From Paenibacillus agaridevorans (lineage in GTDB: Bacteria; Bacillota; Bacilli; Paenibacillales; Paenibacillaceae), in the NCBI RefSeq assembly GCF_003112455.1, contig NZ_BDQX01000028.1, positions 1 through 64,000 on the forward strand: DNA of 64,000 nt, in the 5' to 3' direction. Below the pieces are notes generated by a model. That model ran no database searches. It saw only the letters and a list, made by a program, of their open reading frames with translations, and was not told the origin of the DNA. The position numbers and the translations under genes were made by a program. Shown piece after piece: positions 18,377-26,713 of the stretch; the stretch's first letter is position 1, and every line of letters begins with the position of its first letter.

Positions 18377-19279
18377 CTAAAAAATTCTGTAATCGGCAAA
18401 TCTATATGCGCAATAATAGGAAACGGTAATAAGGATCAAAGAAACGATCGACTTAAACAGTCCCACAGCCGCCGCCGGTCCGAACTTGGCATCGATCAGC
18501 CCCATCCGGTAGACAAAGGTATCGATAATATCACCGGTTTCATAAACTCCGGCGTGGTACAGGTTAAAAATCTGATCAAATCCCGCATTTAAAATATTAC
18601 CAATGCTAAGAATCGCGAGCATCGCAATAATCATGCTCATTCCCGGCAGCGTAACGGATATCATCTGCCTAAACCGCCCGGCCCCGTCTATTTTCGCCGA
18701 TTCGTACAGGCTTGGATTAATCGCCGTAATTGCCGCCAAATACAAAATAGTCGACCATCCGAATTCCTTCCAAACATCCGTAATAATCACCGTAGGCTGG
18801 AACCACTTTGGATCGCCTAAAAAGAAGATCGGGTTAAATCCCAGTGACTTTAGCAGATTGTTTACAATCCCGGTGGAAGGAGAGAGGATGTCGATCAATA
18901 TCCCGCCCAAAAGAACCCATGATAAAAAATGGGGCAAATAAACCAGCGTTTGCAAGGTCCGCTTATACGCAGAGCTTCGAATCTCATTGAGAAAAATGGC
19001 AAAAGCAATGGGAATCGCCAGTCCCAATAGGATCTTGGCAAAAGCGATAATAAGGGTATTCTGCAACACCCGGTAAACAAAGGGGTTGGTCGAAATCAGC
19101 TCAAAGTTTTTAAGACCTACCCATTCTTGATTTCCAAGAAACCCTTTGGCAGGAATAAAATCCTGGAAAGCAATGACGATGCCCGCCATCGGGATATAGC
19201 TAAATACAATCAGGAGTATCATCGCAGGCAACAGCATCAGATGTAGAGATAAATTTTTCGATTTTTTAATCACATTCAT
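18377..19279 (-). CDS. Carbohydrate ABC transporter permease (MalF/LplB type)
   Basis: The 300-residue membrane subunit has about six membrane segments and the EAA loop LYESAKIDGAGRFRQMISVT. The conserved block FSYIPMAGIVIAFQDF near the N-terminus and the ending SYYCAYRFADYRIF are typical of LplB/YteP proteins. I chose ATG 19279: GGAG lies 9 nt before it, whereas the upstream ATG at 19288 follows that site with no gap. A perfect GC-rich hairpin sits just above the start, between this gene and the binding-protein gene, and may lower permease expression relative to the binding protein. Confidence 0.92.
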   Translation of the reverse strand: MNVIKKSKNLSLHLMLLPAMILLIVFSYIPMAGIVIAFQDFIPAKGFLGNQEWVGLKNFELISTNPFVYRVLQNTLIIAFAKILLGLAIPIAFAIFLNEIRSSAYKRTLQTLVYLPHFLSWVLLGGILIDILSPSTGIVNNLLKSLGFNPIFFLGDPKWFQPTVIITDVWKEFGWSTILYLAAITAINPSLYESAKIDGAGRFRQMISVTLPGMSMIIAMLAILSIGNILNAGFDQIFNLYHAGVYETGDIIDTFVYRMGLIDAKFGPAAAVGLFKSIVSLILITVSYYCAYRFADYRIF

Positions 19280-19299
19280 GTTGATCATCTCCGCTAAAC

Positions 19300-19320
19300 G
19301 GGGGGCATAAGGAGCCCCCC
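19300..19320 (-). promoter_or_regulatory. GC-rich intercistronic hairpin between binding protein and permeases
   Basis: GGGGGGC (19300-19306) and GCCCCCC (19314-19320) form a perfect 7-bp GC stem with a 7-nt loop. On the minus strand it is followed by GTTTAGC, too poor in U for a full terminator. Its place after the binding-protein gene suits partial termination or 3' end stabilisation, a common way to make more binding protein than permease. Confidence 0.6.
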
Positions 19321-19373
19321 TTACTTTGCATATGCGCCTTATACAAACATGCTCATCATTTCTTTAAGTCGAG

Positions 19374-21065
19374 CTATTTGGCATTGGCATACCAATCATT
19401 GACTTCCCGAGTAATATCATCGCCCCCGAGCTTCTTCCACTCGGTCACGAATTTGTCAAACTCCCCTATGTCCTTCTGTCCGGTTATAATTTTGACAAAA
19501 GCTTCGGATTCAAGAGTCGACAAGGTGGAGCCCTTATCGCTCATCGTCTGTGTCGGAGCGCCGCGGTATGCATTATAGACCCACAAATCATTATCAAAGT
19601 AGTATTCGATAGCTGCCTGCGCGATTTCTCCCACTCCGCCGTTACCCAGCATCCGGTAAAATCCCCACACAGTCTCGTCTTTTTTATCCGTCCATTGCTT
19701 AACCTTGTCAAAAACAGACTGTTCGACTGCATTGGCCGGAGTCTCGCCCGATTTAACCAATTCGTTCATTCTCTTGTGATAGTGCAGGTTCTCTTCTAGA
19801 GTCGGCACGGATACAGGGGACAGTTTCCATAATTCTTTGCCGTCCGCGGAGTTGCTATATTTGTTTGGATCTTTTGGTCCAAGTGTTTTTAATAGGTTCA
19901 TCATCTTGACCAAAGCTTCGGGATGCTTAAAGTTTTTGTTTACAACATAGTAACCTGCTATTCCCGAATCGGCCTTCGGCTTGGCAACCGAGCCGTCCGC
20001 AGCCGGAATCAGATAGGGCCTCCAGTCAGCCCCTGGATTGTCGCGACGGCTGTCCTGCAGCGGATAGATGCCGTTCCACATAAAACCGTACATCATTCCG
20101 TGCTTTTGCGAAGCAATGTCCTGTGCAATTTTGTCTGCCGGCTTAACATAAAATTCGGGGTCAATCTGCCCGTCTTTATACATCGCCGCCAAGTTTTCAA
20201 GGACGCCCTTTGTTTCGGGAAGGATGCTTCCGTTAACAAGTTGCCCGTCTTTTTCCATCCAGGATCCCGGATAGGCATTGTAGCCGTAGAACAGGCCTCC
20301 TAAATCTTGTATATAATCTTTGCTGATCGCCAGTCCGAAAGTGTCGTTTTTGTTATTTCCGTCCGGATCATTATGGGTAAACGCTTTACTGATTGCATAG
20401 ACATCATCCATCGTTTTCGGAGGAGTCATGCCTACCTTTTCCAGCCAGTCCTGACGAATCCACAAAATGCCGCTGGCATTGTCGCTGACCGACCACATCT
20501 GCGGAACGGCATAAATCTTTCCGTCGTTCTTTGCCGCAATATACGGGTCGAAATTATAGGTCGTATAATTTTGTTTAACCTCGTCTATTCCATATTGTTC
20601 AATAATGCCGCCAACGTCCTGTATGATATCGGCTTTGATCGCGGACTGTAATTCAGCCGTATCCAGCGTCATCACATCAGGAATATCTCCTGACGCCAAA
20701 GACAGATTAAGTTTCTGCTTGTATTCTTCTGGGCTCTTGGCGATCCACTTGTATTTCACCTTGATGCCAAGCTCCTCCAAAAAAGCTTTCGTCCATACAT
20801 TGTCTTCCAACGTAACACCGTCGGTCAGAGTCGTTTTTTCGAATTGGTCGCTGATGCTGCCGACAAAAGTGATCTCAATCGGTGGATCATATTTCCCAAA
20901 GGGATCTACCTTTACTTCTTCTGGGGACTGACTTTCAGTCGGGGCCATTGCCGATGCGGTGGCAGTCGGATCAGAGGTCTGTGTATTGTTTGCACATGCA
21001 GCGATCGTGGATACCACGGCTGCCGCACTTAAAATCGTAATCATCTTCCTGACTTTGTTTACCAT
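19374..21065 (-). CDS. Extracellular sugar-binding lipoprotein (LplA/YtcQ type)
   Basis: The 563-residue solute-binding protein has a signal peptide ending in an IAAC lipobox and is expected on the outer face of the membrane. Family blocks include GKYDPPIEITF, LASGDIPDVMTLD, DPDGNNKNDTFGLA and the C-terminal FDKFVTEWKKLGGDDITREVNDW. I chose ATG 21065: an AGGAGGG site lies 6 nt upstream, and the longer ORF start has none. It is first in the ten-gene leftward locus and is followed by its two permeases. A promoter-like pair and a small 5' hairpin precede it. Size and type suggest an oligosaccharide ligand, but the sequence does not identify it. Confidence 0.92.
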   Translation of the reverse strand: MVNKVRKMITILSAAAVVSTIAACANNTQTSDPTATASAMAPTESQSPEEVKVDPFGKYDPPIEITFVGSISDQFEKTTLTDGVTLEDNVWTKAFLEELGIKVKYKWIAKSPEEYKQKLNLSLASGDIPDVMTLDTAELQSAIKADIIQDVGGIIEQYGIDEVKQNYTTYNFDPYIAAKNDGKIYAVPQMWSVSDNASGILWIRQDWLEKVGMTPPKTMDDVYAISKAFTHNDPDGNNKNDTFGLAISKDYIQDLGGLFYGYNAYPGSWMEKDGQLVNGSILPETKGVLENLAAMYKDGQIDPEFYVKPADKIAQDIASQKHGMMYGFMWNGIYPLQDSRRDNPGADWRPYLIPAADGSVAKPKADSGIAGYYVVNKNFKHPEALVKMMNLLKTLGPKDPNKYSNSADGKELWKLSPVSVPTLEENLHYHKRMNELVKSGETPANAVEQSVFDKVKQWTDKKDETVWGFYRMLGNGGVGEIAQAAIEYYFDNDLWVYNAYRGAPTQTMSDKGSTLSTLESEAFVKIITGQKDIGEFDKFVTEWKKLGGDDITREVNDWYANAK

Positions 21066-21098
21066 ATTCACCCTCCTAATTAAAATAGTATCTATAAG

Positions 21099-21117
21099 GT
21101 AGAGGTGCACGCTCTAC
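21099..21117 (-). promoter_or_regulatory. 5' leader hairpin of the first ABC locus
   Basis: GTAGAG (21099-21104) pairs perfectly with CTCTAC (21112-21117) around a 7-nt loop, placed right at the expected transcript start, 34 nt above the binding-protein ATG. It could stabilise the mRNA or, as DNA dyad, bind the YesN regulator. Confidence 0.35.
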
Positions 21118-21121
21118 TATA

Positions 21122-21150
21122 ATTGTAGAAACAACGGCGGAAGCGGACAA
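21122..21150 (-). promoter_or_regulatory. Candidate sigma-A promoter of the first ABC locus
   Basis: On the minus strand TTGTCC (21150-21145) and TACAAT (21127-21122) are separated by 17 bp: 4/6 and 5/6 matches to consensus. The start point would lie near 21115, giving a leader of about 50 nt. A weak -35 suits an activator-dependent promoter. Confidence 0.5.
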
Positions 21151-21230
21151 TCGGATTCTGTTGACTCGACTGGGACTTTGTTGTCCAGTTTTGGCGCATG
21201 ACGAATCCCTTCTATCGCCCCTTTGATCCA

Positions 21231-21259
21231 TAAAAAAAAGACTCGCATTCAGCGAGTCT
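21231..21259 (-). terminator. Rho-independent terminator of the RibD-like gene
   Basis: On the minus strand AGACTCGC and GCGAGTCT form a perfect 8-bp stem with a 5-nt loop, followed by eight T residues (21239-21232). It ends transcription 39 bp below the RibD-like stop and insulates the ABC locus promoter. Confidence 0.9.
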
Positions 21260-21297
21260 CAATCGATAAATTAATAAATTTCACTCTAACATCGCGC

Positions 21298-21861
21298 TCA
21301 GACGATTACGCGGTAATGAAGATGAACAATACCGCTTCGGAAGCGGCGTTCGCCAAGCAGCTCTAGCCGCATGAGGAGGTTGTCCGGCAATGCTCGCTTA
21401 CCTCCGCCCAAGACGATCGGATTAAGAAGCAGATGATACTCGTCAACTAGTCCCGCACTCATCGCCTGCCCAGCAAGCTCGGTGCCGCCAATCGTAATGT
21501 CGGCTTCTTCAGACTCCTTTAGCCTCCGGATCGCATCAGGATCGAATTCACGCTCGAGCCTGGTCCTTGCGCTTGAAACCGCCTCAAGCGTCCGGGAATA
21601 GACGATCTTCTCAGCCGCTCGCCAGATCTGCGCAAATTCCCGCATGACCTCCGGTTGATCGCCTGGCTTGGCGCTCGCCGTCTCCCAGTACACCATCGAT
21701 TCGTACAATCGACGCCCGTATAGGTAGGTGCCAATCGACCGCTGGAAGTCCGTCCAGAACGCAAACTCCTCGTCACCGGAGATCGACCATTCTAAATTGC
21801 CGTTCTCGTCCTCCATGTACCCGTCCAAAGATACGTTGGTAGCGTAGATCAGATTAGCCAT
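21298..21861 (-). CDS. Dihydrofolate-reductase-fold protein (RibD C-terminal type)
   Basis: The 187-residue cytoplasmic protein matches the stand-alone RibD_C/DHFR-like family (YyaP/YwjB type): N-terminal ATNVSLDGYMEDENG, YLYGRRLYE, ADITIGGTELAGQAMSAGLVDEY and LLNPIVLGGGKRAL. Members are NADPH-dependent reductases or of unknown substrate. GGGAGGG precedes the ATG. It stands alone, with its own terminator and a divergent neighbour, and seems unrelated to the sugar genes on either side. Confidence 0.88.
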   Translation of the reverse strand: MANLIYATNVSLDGYMEDENGNLEWSISGDEEFAFWTDFQRSIGTYLYGRRLYESMVYWETASAKPGDQPEVMREFAQIWRAAEKIVYSRTLEAVSSARTRLEREFDPDAIRRLKESEEADITIGGTELAGQAMSAGLVDEYHLLLNPIVLGGGKRALPDNLLMRLELLGERRFRSGIVHLHYRVIV

Positions 21862-22099
21862 TTCAATAACACCCTCCCACTTTCATTTTCAACGAGATCA
21901 GGGCTTGCTTGAAACATAGAAACATCGTTTATATATTAACACATAATGGAAATATTTCACCTTAATTGTTGCTCATCAATTTTTCCTCCTCGAGATTCAT
22001 CATTCATGTTGTAAAGCAATTGCTTATTTATTAGGATAAAAGCATGGGCCACTTCTAGTGGCTCTCTGCTATTAGATAATAACCAAGGGGTGAAGCTCG
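21862..22099. promoter_or_regulatory. Divergent intergenic region with a leader hairpin
   Basis: This 238-bp AT-rich stretch separates two divergent genes. On the plus strand TTGTAA and TAGGAT (17-bp spacing, near 22014-22042) make a weak promoter candidate. Downstream, GCCACT (22048-22053) and AGTGGC (22057-22062) form a tight 6-bp hairpin in the leader of the GIY-YIG gene, whose AAGGGG site is at about 22085. No ORF or RNA family is recognised. Confidence 0.35.
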
Positions 22100-23215
22100 A
22101 TGCCGTTTCACTTTCAGGCCGATCAATATCCGACAAGCGCTGGCTGCTACTTAATGAGAAATAAGGAAGGCGAGCTGCTTTATATCGGCAAAGCCAAAAA
22201 CATTAGAAACCGGCTTCGTTCTTATTTCACCCGTCAACATACGGAGCGCAAGTTAATCCAACTGGTTGAGCAGGTTGCTTCTATAGATGTCATGCTCGTC
22301 AATAATGAAGCCGAAAGCCTGCTTCTCGAAAATAATCTCATTAAACAGCACAAGCCTCCGTTTAATCGCGCCTTGATCCGAGAGGATAGCGGCTATGCGT
22401 ATTTGCAGCTGACAGAGGAGGAATTTCCTCGTCTAGCTATTTATTATAGAAATCGTGATGATCAAATACCTGCTTCCAAATCAGCAGCCGCCAAAAAGTT
22501 CGGCCCCTTCAAAAGCTCCCGTTACCGCGATGAGTTGGCCAACTACATAACGGAACAATTCGGACTGCGCTCCTGCGAAATCATGCCGAAAAAAGTATGT
22601 TTGCTCTATCATATTCACCGCTGCAGCGGCATTTGTGAAGGGCTGATCGACAAGAAGCAATACCAGCTGCAGTCCGAAGAGGCTGCGCTGTTGCTTTCAA
22701 AGCCTTCGCATGAAATAATCGCTTCATTATATGAGCAAATACAAAAGTGCTCTGATGCGCTGCATTTCGAAAAGGCGCAAAAGCTGCTGCTGACGGCCCA
22801 AAGCCTGGAGGCGGCGGCCAAGGAGAAACAAATCGTCGAGCGCCAAACGGATACGAGACAAGCTGTGCTCTATTTTGGCGACGATGAGGTATGTATACTC
22901 GCTATTTCGCATGGTCTCATAACCGGCATTTATATCGAACAGCTGCCGAAAGGATCTCATGATCACGCAGAGCTGTCAGACGCTTTTATTGTTCAATATG
23001 CTGCTGAGCATGACCCGGATGAAATCATCGTTAATCGTATTGGCAACCGTCAGCTTCTGATTGATAAAATACAACAGCTGCGCAAGCAGAAGGTTATAAA
23101 GCGCCAGCCTGTGCTTACGATCCCCAAGCGCGGCGTTAAATACGAGCTGCTGCAGCTTGGGGAACGCAATTATTTTCATCATAATCGCCCATGCCGGGAT
23201 AACCAACCCAAATAA
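22100..23215 (+). CDS. Short UvrC-like GIY-YIG nuclease without the RNase H domain
   Basis: The 371-residue protein matches the N-terminal half of UvrC. A GIY-YIG domain covers about residues 12-92 (GCYLM, LLYIGKAKNIRNRLRSYF, NNEAESLLLENNLIKQHKP), a cysteine-containing block around 155-175 (CEIMPKKVCLLYH, CSGICEG) follows, and a UVR-like UvrB-contact helix lies at about 210-240. It stops where UvrC continues into its second, RNase H-like nuclease and (HhH)2 domains; full UvrC is about 600 residues. It is thus a Cho-like paralogue that would make only the 3' incision, or a protein of other function. It ends inside a strong hairpin. The start has AAGGGG 7-8 nt upstream. Confidence 0.85.
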   Translation: MPFHFQADQYPTSAGCYLMRNKEGELLYIGKAKNIRNRLRSYFTRQHTERKLIQLVEQVASIDVMLVNNEAESLLLENNLIKQHKPPFNRALIREDSGYAYLQLTEEEFPRLAIYYRNRDDQIPASKSAAAKKFGPFKSSRYRDELANYITEQFGLRSCEIMPKKVCLLYHIHRCSGICEGLIDKKQYQLQSEEAALLLSKPSHEIIASLYEQIQKCSDALHFEKAQKLLLTAQSLEAAAKEKQIVERQTDTRQAVLYFGDDEVCILAISHGLITGIYIEQLPKGSHDHAELSDAFIVQYAAEHDPDEIIVNRIGNRQLLIDKIQQLRKQKVIKRQPVLTIPKRGVKYELLQLGERNYFHHNRPCRDNQPK

Positions 23216-23251
23216 GCAAGTCCCTGGTTTGGGACTCGCTTATTTGGTTTT
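23208..23251 (+). terminator. Long hairpin terminator between convergent genes
   Basis: CCAAATAAGC-AGTCCC and its complement pair over 17 bp with one mismatch (A-C) around a 6-nt loop TGGTTT, followed by TTTT. The left arm includes the stop codon of the GIY-YIG gene. The symmetry lets it serve both that gene and the convergent PhyH gene. Confidence 0.8.
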
Positions 23252-23281
23252 CCAGAAGGAGCGGCCAGCCCTTCTTCCTCT

Positions 23282-24076
23282 TTAAGCTAAACGCGGAACC
23301 AACGGTCCTGCCAAGTTATCTCCCGCAACAAGCCCAGCCCCGTCTGTCACCAGATGATTTCCGCCGCTAAATTTAACTCCATCCTCGAAGAAGATTATCG
23401 CAAGCGCCCTGCGCGGCTTGGCGGTGTTGTTGGCGTGAGCGTAGTGGAAGGTCATGCCGTCGTGAAACGTGCAACTGCCAGCTTTCATTCGGACGATGAC
23501 GGCGGTGTTCCGATCCGCATTGGAAGCACCCTCCTGTCCGAAAATGTCTTCGGGCGAAACCAAATCCACGCCTTTCAGATTTTTTATCTTTTGCGACTTG
23601 GGCACGAACATCATGCAGCCGTTGTTCTCGTCTACGTCGTCGAGGGCGATCCATATAGAGAAAGCTTGCAGCGGCTTGCCGTTGTCGACCATCGGCCAGT
23701 AAGGACGGTCTTGGTGCCACGGCGTCGGCTTGGAGTCTCCTGGCATCTTTAATAGGGCGTGATCATGAAACAACCGAACGCCAGAGAACCCCGTCAGTTG
23801 CTTGCCAAGTTCCGCGAAACGATTACGCAGTACGAACTTCCCCATACCACCGTGATCTCTCCACGTATTGACCTTCTGGTTCAGAACCTTACTGTAAGCC
23901 CCTCCTTGTTGATCCGTCTGAACAGCTTTTCCGCCTTCGCTATTCATCACCTCGTCCATGTACCCACGAAGCTCTTCCAATTCCTCTTGCGATAATACAT
24001 GATCCATTTGCACGAATCCGTTTTCACGATAAAACCCTACTTGTTCCTCTGTTGCCTTTACCCTTTTCCCCGTCAT
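23282..24076 (-). CDS. Phytanoyl-CoA dioxygenase (PhyH) family protein
   Basis: A 264-residue Fe(II)/2-oxoglutarate oxygenase. The double-stranded beta-helix has the metal ligands H121 and D123 (PWHQDRPYW) and a distal histidine in FHYAHANN (H211), with arginines in KPRRA binding 2-oxoglutarate. The N-terminal YRENGFVQMDHVLSQEE block is typical of PhyH. It hydroxylates an unknown small molecule in the cytoplasm. GAGGGG precedes the ATG. It is divergent from an AraC regulator with a cupin-like sensing domain, the usual arrangement of these two families in Paenibacillaceae, so the regulator probably controls it. Confidence 0.9.
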   Translation of the reverse strand: MTGKRVKATEEQVGFYRENGFVQMDHVLSQEELEELRGYMDEVMNSEGGKAVQTDQQGGAYSKVLNQKVNTWRDHGGMGKFVLRNRFAELGKQLTGFSGVRLFHDHALLKMPGDSKPTPWHQDRPYWPMVDNGKPLQAFSIWIALDDVDENNGCMMFVPKSQKIKNLKGVDLVSPEDIFGQEGASNADRNTAVIVRMKAGSCTFHDGMTFHYAHANNTAKPRRALAIIFFEDGVKFSGGNHLVTDGAGLVAGDNLAGPLVPRLA

Positions 24077-24216
24077 TTCCGCTTACCCCTCTCAGTCATA
24101 CTTGTGCTTCTTGACTTGTGCCTTGGCTTTACTTTACAACTTCATTGGCTTACAATCTTGGGGTATTGAAGAAAAAACTAAGACTATCTACCAAAACACT
24201 TGGGGGTAATCAGGAA

Positions 24217-25104
24217 ATGATCGAGATGAGGGGGCAGCAGTTTTTCGATGATCCGTCTTTCCCTTTTTTTATTGATCGGTACACCATAAAACAAAATGAA
24301 ATCATTGCTCCGCACAAACATGATTTCGTGGAATTCGTCTACATCGTATCCGGAAACGCGATGCACGAATGGATGGACAAAAACAGCCCTCTCTCTCCCG
24401 GTGATGTGTTCGCTATAGAACCAAACACAGTACATGGCTATATCGGGTCTTCGGATCAGGAAACTATCGTTTACAACATTTTGTTTCATCGGACGTTACT
24501 CGAGCGGGAAATGGAAGCTTTGCTTCGTTTTCCGGCATTCATCGACTTTTTCTACCTTGCCCCTTTTTTGCGCAACAACGCATCGTTTGTCCCGTATACC
24601 GCATTAGACAACTATCAACGTCTGCAACTCGAATCGCATCTTCGGGTTATGCATGAAGAGTTTAAGCAGCACCGCGACGGGTTTTCCATCATCATTAAAA
24701 GCCGATGGATAGAGTGTCTGGTGCTGCTCAGTCGTTACCATAATGAAAACCGTGAGTTGCTTCAAGCCCCAAACACGCCATCCAGTTACGATTGGATTAC
24801 GTCGATCGTCGACTTCGTCGAACGGCATTGCGAACAAGAGTTGACGCTTATCAGCCTCGCGGAGACATGTCGCATGAGCGTCTCTTCCTTTACCGCAAAG
24901 TTCAAGCGCGCGACCGGTATGAGTCTGGTCGAATTTAAGCATGCTGCCCAAATTCGTCGCGCCTGCCAAGCATTAAAGCAGTCTGACGACAAAATAGCCA
25001 TCATCGCGATGAACGTCGGCTTTAACGATATTAGTTTTTTTAATCGTATTTTCCGTAAATACACAGGTTGTACACCGAGGGAATTTCGAAAAAATAAGAA
25101 TTAA
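24217..25104 (+). CDS. AraC-family regulator with N-terminal cupin domain
   Basis: A 295-residue one-component regulator. The N-terminal cupin-like region (about 15-110: IIAPHKHDFVEFVYI, LSPGDVFAIEPNTVHGY) binds the effector and two AraC helix-turn-helix motifs lie at about 195-293 (LISLAETCRMSVSSFTAKF, IAIIAMNVGFNDISFFNRIF, FRKYTGCTPREFR). The start is uncertain: a GTG at 24118 gives 33 more residues of low-complexity basic sequence; I took ATG 24217, which matches usual family length, although its ribosome site is not ideal. It is divergent to the PhyH gene and convergent, with a 6-bp gap, to the next binding protein. PhyH is the likely target. Confidence 0.88.
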   Translation: MIEMRGQQFFDDPSFPFFIDRYTIKQNEIIAPHKHDFVEFVYIVSGNAMHEWMDKNSPLSPGDVFAIEPNTVHGYIGSSDQETIVYNILFHRTLLEREMEALLRFPAFIDFFYLAPFLRNNASFVPYTALDNYQRLQLESHLRVMHEEFKQHRDGFSIIIKSRWIECLVLLSRYHNENRELLQAPNTPSSYDWITSIVDFVERHCEQELTLISLAETCRMSVSSFTAKFKRATGMSLVEFKHAAQIRRACQALKQSDDKIAIIAMNVGFNDISFFNRIFRKYTGCTPREFRKNKN

Positions 25105-25110
25105 AAAATT

Positions 25111-26643
25111 CTATTTGCCTGCTAAAAAAGCATCCAGCTGTTTTTGCAGTTCTTCGATTACTTTTTGGCTGCCCGCTCTTTCCATTTCCGATTTGTATTT
25201 CGCAATGCCGTCTTCGAATTTGTGCAAGCCTGCCGCCATCGGCGAAAGAATTTGTTCGTTTAACGGCGTGATCTGCGCGATTTCCGTCTTCACCGCATCC
25301 AGATTAGCCGTAAAGCCCGTCGTAACGGCCGGACTGAAGTTGTTTGCGTCTTTGGAGAAATCGACCCATTTTTTGTCATCCGCAATCATAGTGGAAGGCG
25401 TTCTCGCCAATTGCGGTCTCCATGTCATCACGTAACCCGGGAACGAATAGTCGCTAATCGATTCGTATCCGCTCTCTCCTACAGGGTTCCAGTCCTTTCC
25501 TTGGATGCCGTATTCGAGAAGATCATGGTTTTCTTTGATCGACAGCCAGTTCATCACGTCCATGACGAGCTCTACGTTTTTGCTGTACTTCGGCACGGAC
25601 AGGAAATTCCACTGCTTAAAGTCGGACAGCGGCTTCCAGCCGTCTACCGCAGGCACAACAATTTCCAATTCCGCTCCCGGTACGTTTTTCAGCAAATCCG
25701 TGTAGTTGACCACTCCGTCCGAATAATAAGGGTAGGAAGCCGCTTTGCCTTGATTAAACAGTGTGGCCGCGTTCTGCTCTTGCATGATGTTTTTATGGAA
25801 AATGCCGTCTTTATAAAATTGCTCGCTGTATTTGTACCCATTCTCGTATCCTGGCCGCTCGTAAATCGGAATCACTTTTTTGTCGCTTGTCGCCAAAAAT
25901 TCGTTGGTTACCGCAAATCCGTCGTAATCGTTCGTATAATACAGACTGTTGAATCGCTGCGCGTTGTGGCCCGCGGTTCTTTGGTCGACGACGAACGGAA
26001 TGAGATCCTTGTCATTCTCCTTTACGGCATAGAGGAAGTTGACCATATCGTCCAACGTTTTGATTTCAGGCAATCCGTACTTCTCGCGCAAGTCTTTGCG
26101 GACTTGGAAGCCATATACCATCGTTTGTGTCGTGCCGAGCGGAATGCCCATAATCTTGCCATTAAACTTATTCGCTTCCCACATCATTTCGGGGATCGAC
26201 TGTTTAAGCTCTTCCCGTCCCTCCACGAACTCGTCCAGCGCATAGATCGAATCGGAAGCGATCATCTGCCCCATATGGAGCCAAGGCGCTTCAAGAAACA
26301 TATCGAATTGCTCGTTCGCGGCGATCTTTACGCTTGTCGTGTTGCCGTAATCGCTCCATGGAATGAATTGAATCTTTAAGGATGCGCCGATATTGTCCTT
26401 CTTCAGCTTCTCGTTGACCGCGGCCATCACTTCGTCGAAGCCTTGCGGCGTGTCGCCCGGGAACAGTGCTTTTAATTCCACGATTTCCTTCGGCTTCTCG
26501 GCGTTCCCTTCACTCGCGGTCGGCGTCCCTGCGCCGTTCTCCGCATTCGGCTTTGAATTGCCGTTGCTGCTGCAGGCGGACAAGCTCACTGCCGCAAGCA
26601 GAAGTACGACTGTAACCGCGCCCATCCATCTCCACTTTTTCAT
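25111..26643 (-). CDS. Extracellular sugar-binding lipoprotein (second ABC system)
   Basis: A 510-residue lipoprotein with an LSAC lipobox after a signal peptide, then a Ser/Gly/Asn-rich linker. Blocks such as LFPGDTPQGFDEVMAAVNEK and IQFIPWSDYGN place it in a subfamily distinct from the LplA/YtcQ-like proteins elsewhere in the window; these often carry a DUF3502-type C-terminal domain, which the region after about residue 370 resembles. It is the last gene of a permease-permease-binding protein operon, transcribed away from the membrane AraC regulator. AGGGGG precedes the ATG. The ligand is not predictable. Confidence 0.9.
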   Translation of the reverse strand: MKKWRWMGAVTVVLLLAAVSLSACSSNGNSKPNAENGAGTPTASEGNAEKPKEIVELKALFPGDTPQGFDEVMAAVNEKLKKDNIGASLKIQFIPWSDYGNTTSVKIAANEQFDMFLEAPWLHMGQMIASDSIYALDEFVEGREELKQSIPEMMWEANKFNGKIMGIPLGTTQTMVYGFQVRKDLREKYGLPEIKTLDDMVNFLYAVKENDKDLIPFVVDQRTAGHNAQRFNSLYYTNDYDGFAVTNEFLATSDKKVIPIYERPGYENGYKYSEQFYKDGIFHKNIMQEQNAATLFNQGKAASYPYYSDGVVNYTDLLKNVPGAELEIVVPAVDGWKPLSDFKQWNFLSVPKYSKNVELVMDVMNWLSIKENHDLLEYGIQGKDWNPVGESGYESISDYSFPGYVMTWRPQLARTPSTMIADDKKWVDFSKDANNFSPAVTTGFTANLDAVKTEIAQITPLNEQILSPMAAGLHKFEDGIAKYKSEMERAGSQKVIEELQKQLDAFLAGK

Positions 26644-26713
26644 TGCGTTTACCCCCTACGGTTTGATATTTATTCTATAACCGGAACGTGTCCGGGTACA
26701 GACTTATCGCGCA

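Noticed and set aside
24111-24156. Promoter for the cupin-AraC gene (TTGACT, TACAAT)
   Set aside because: The hexamers are 34 bp apart, not 16-18, and no better pairing is visible.
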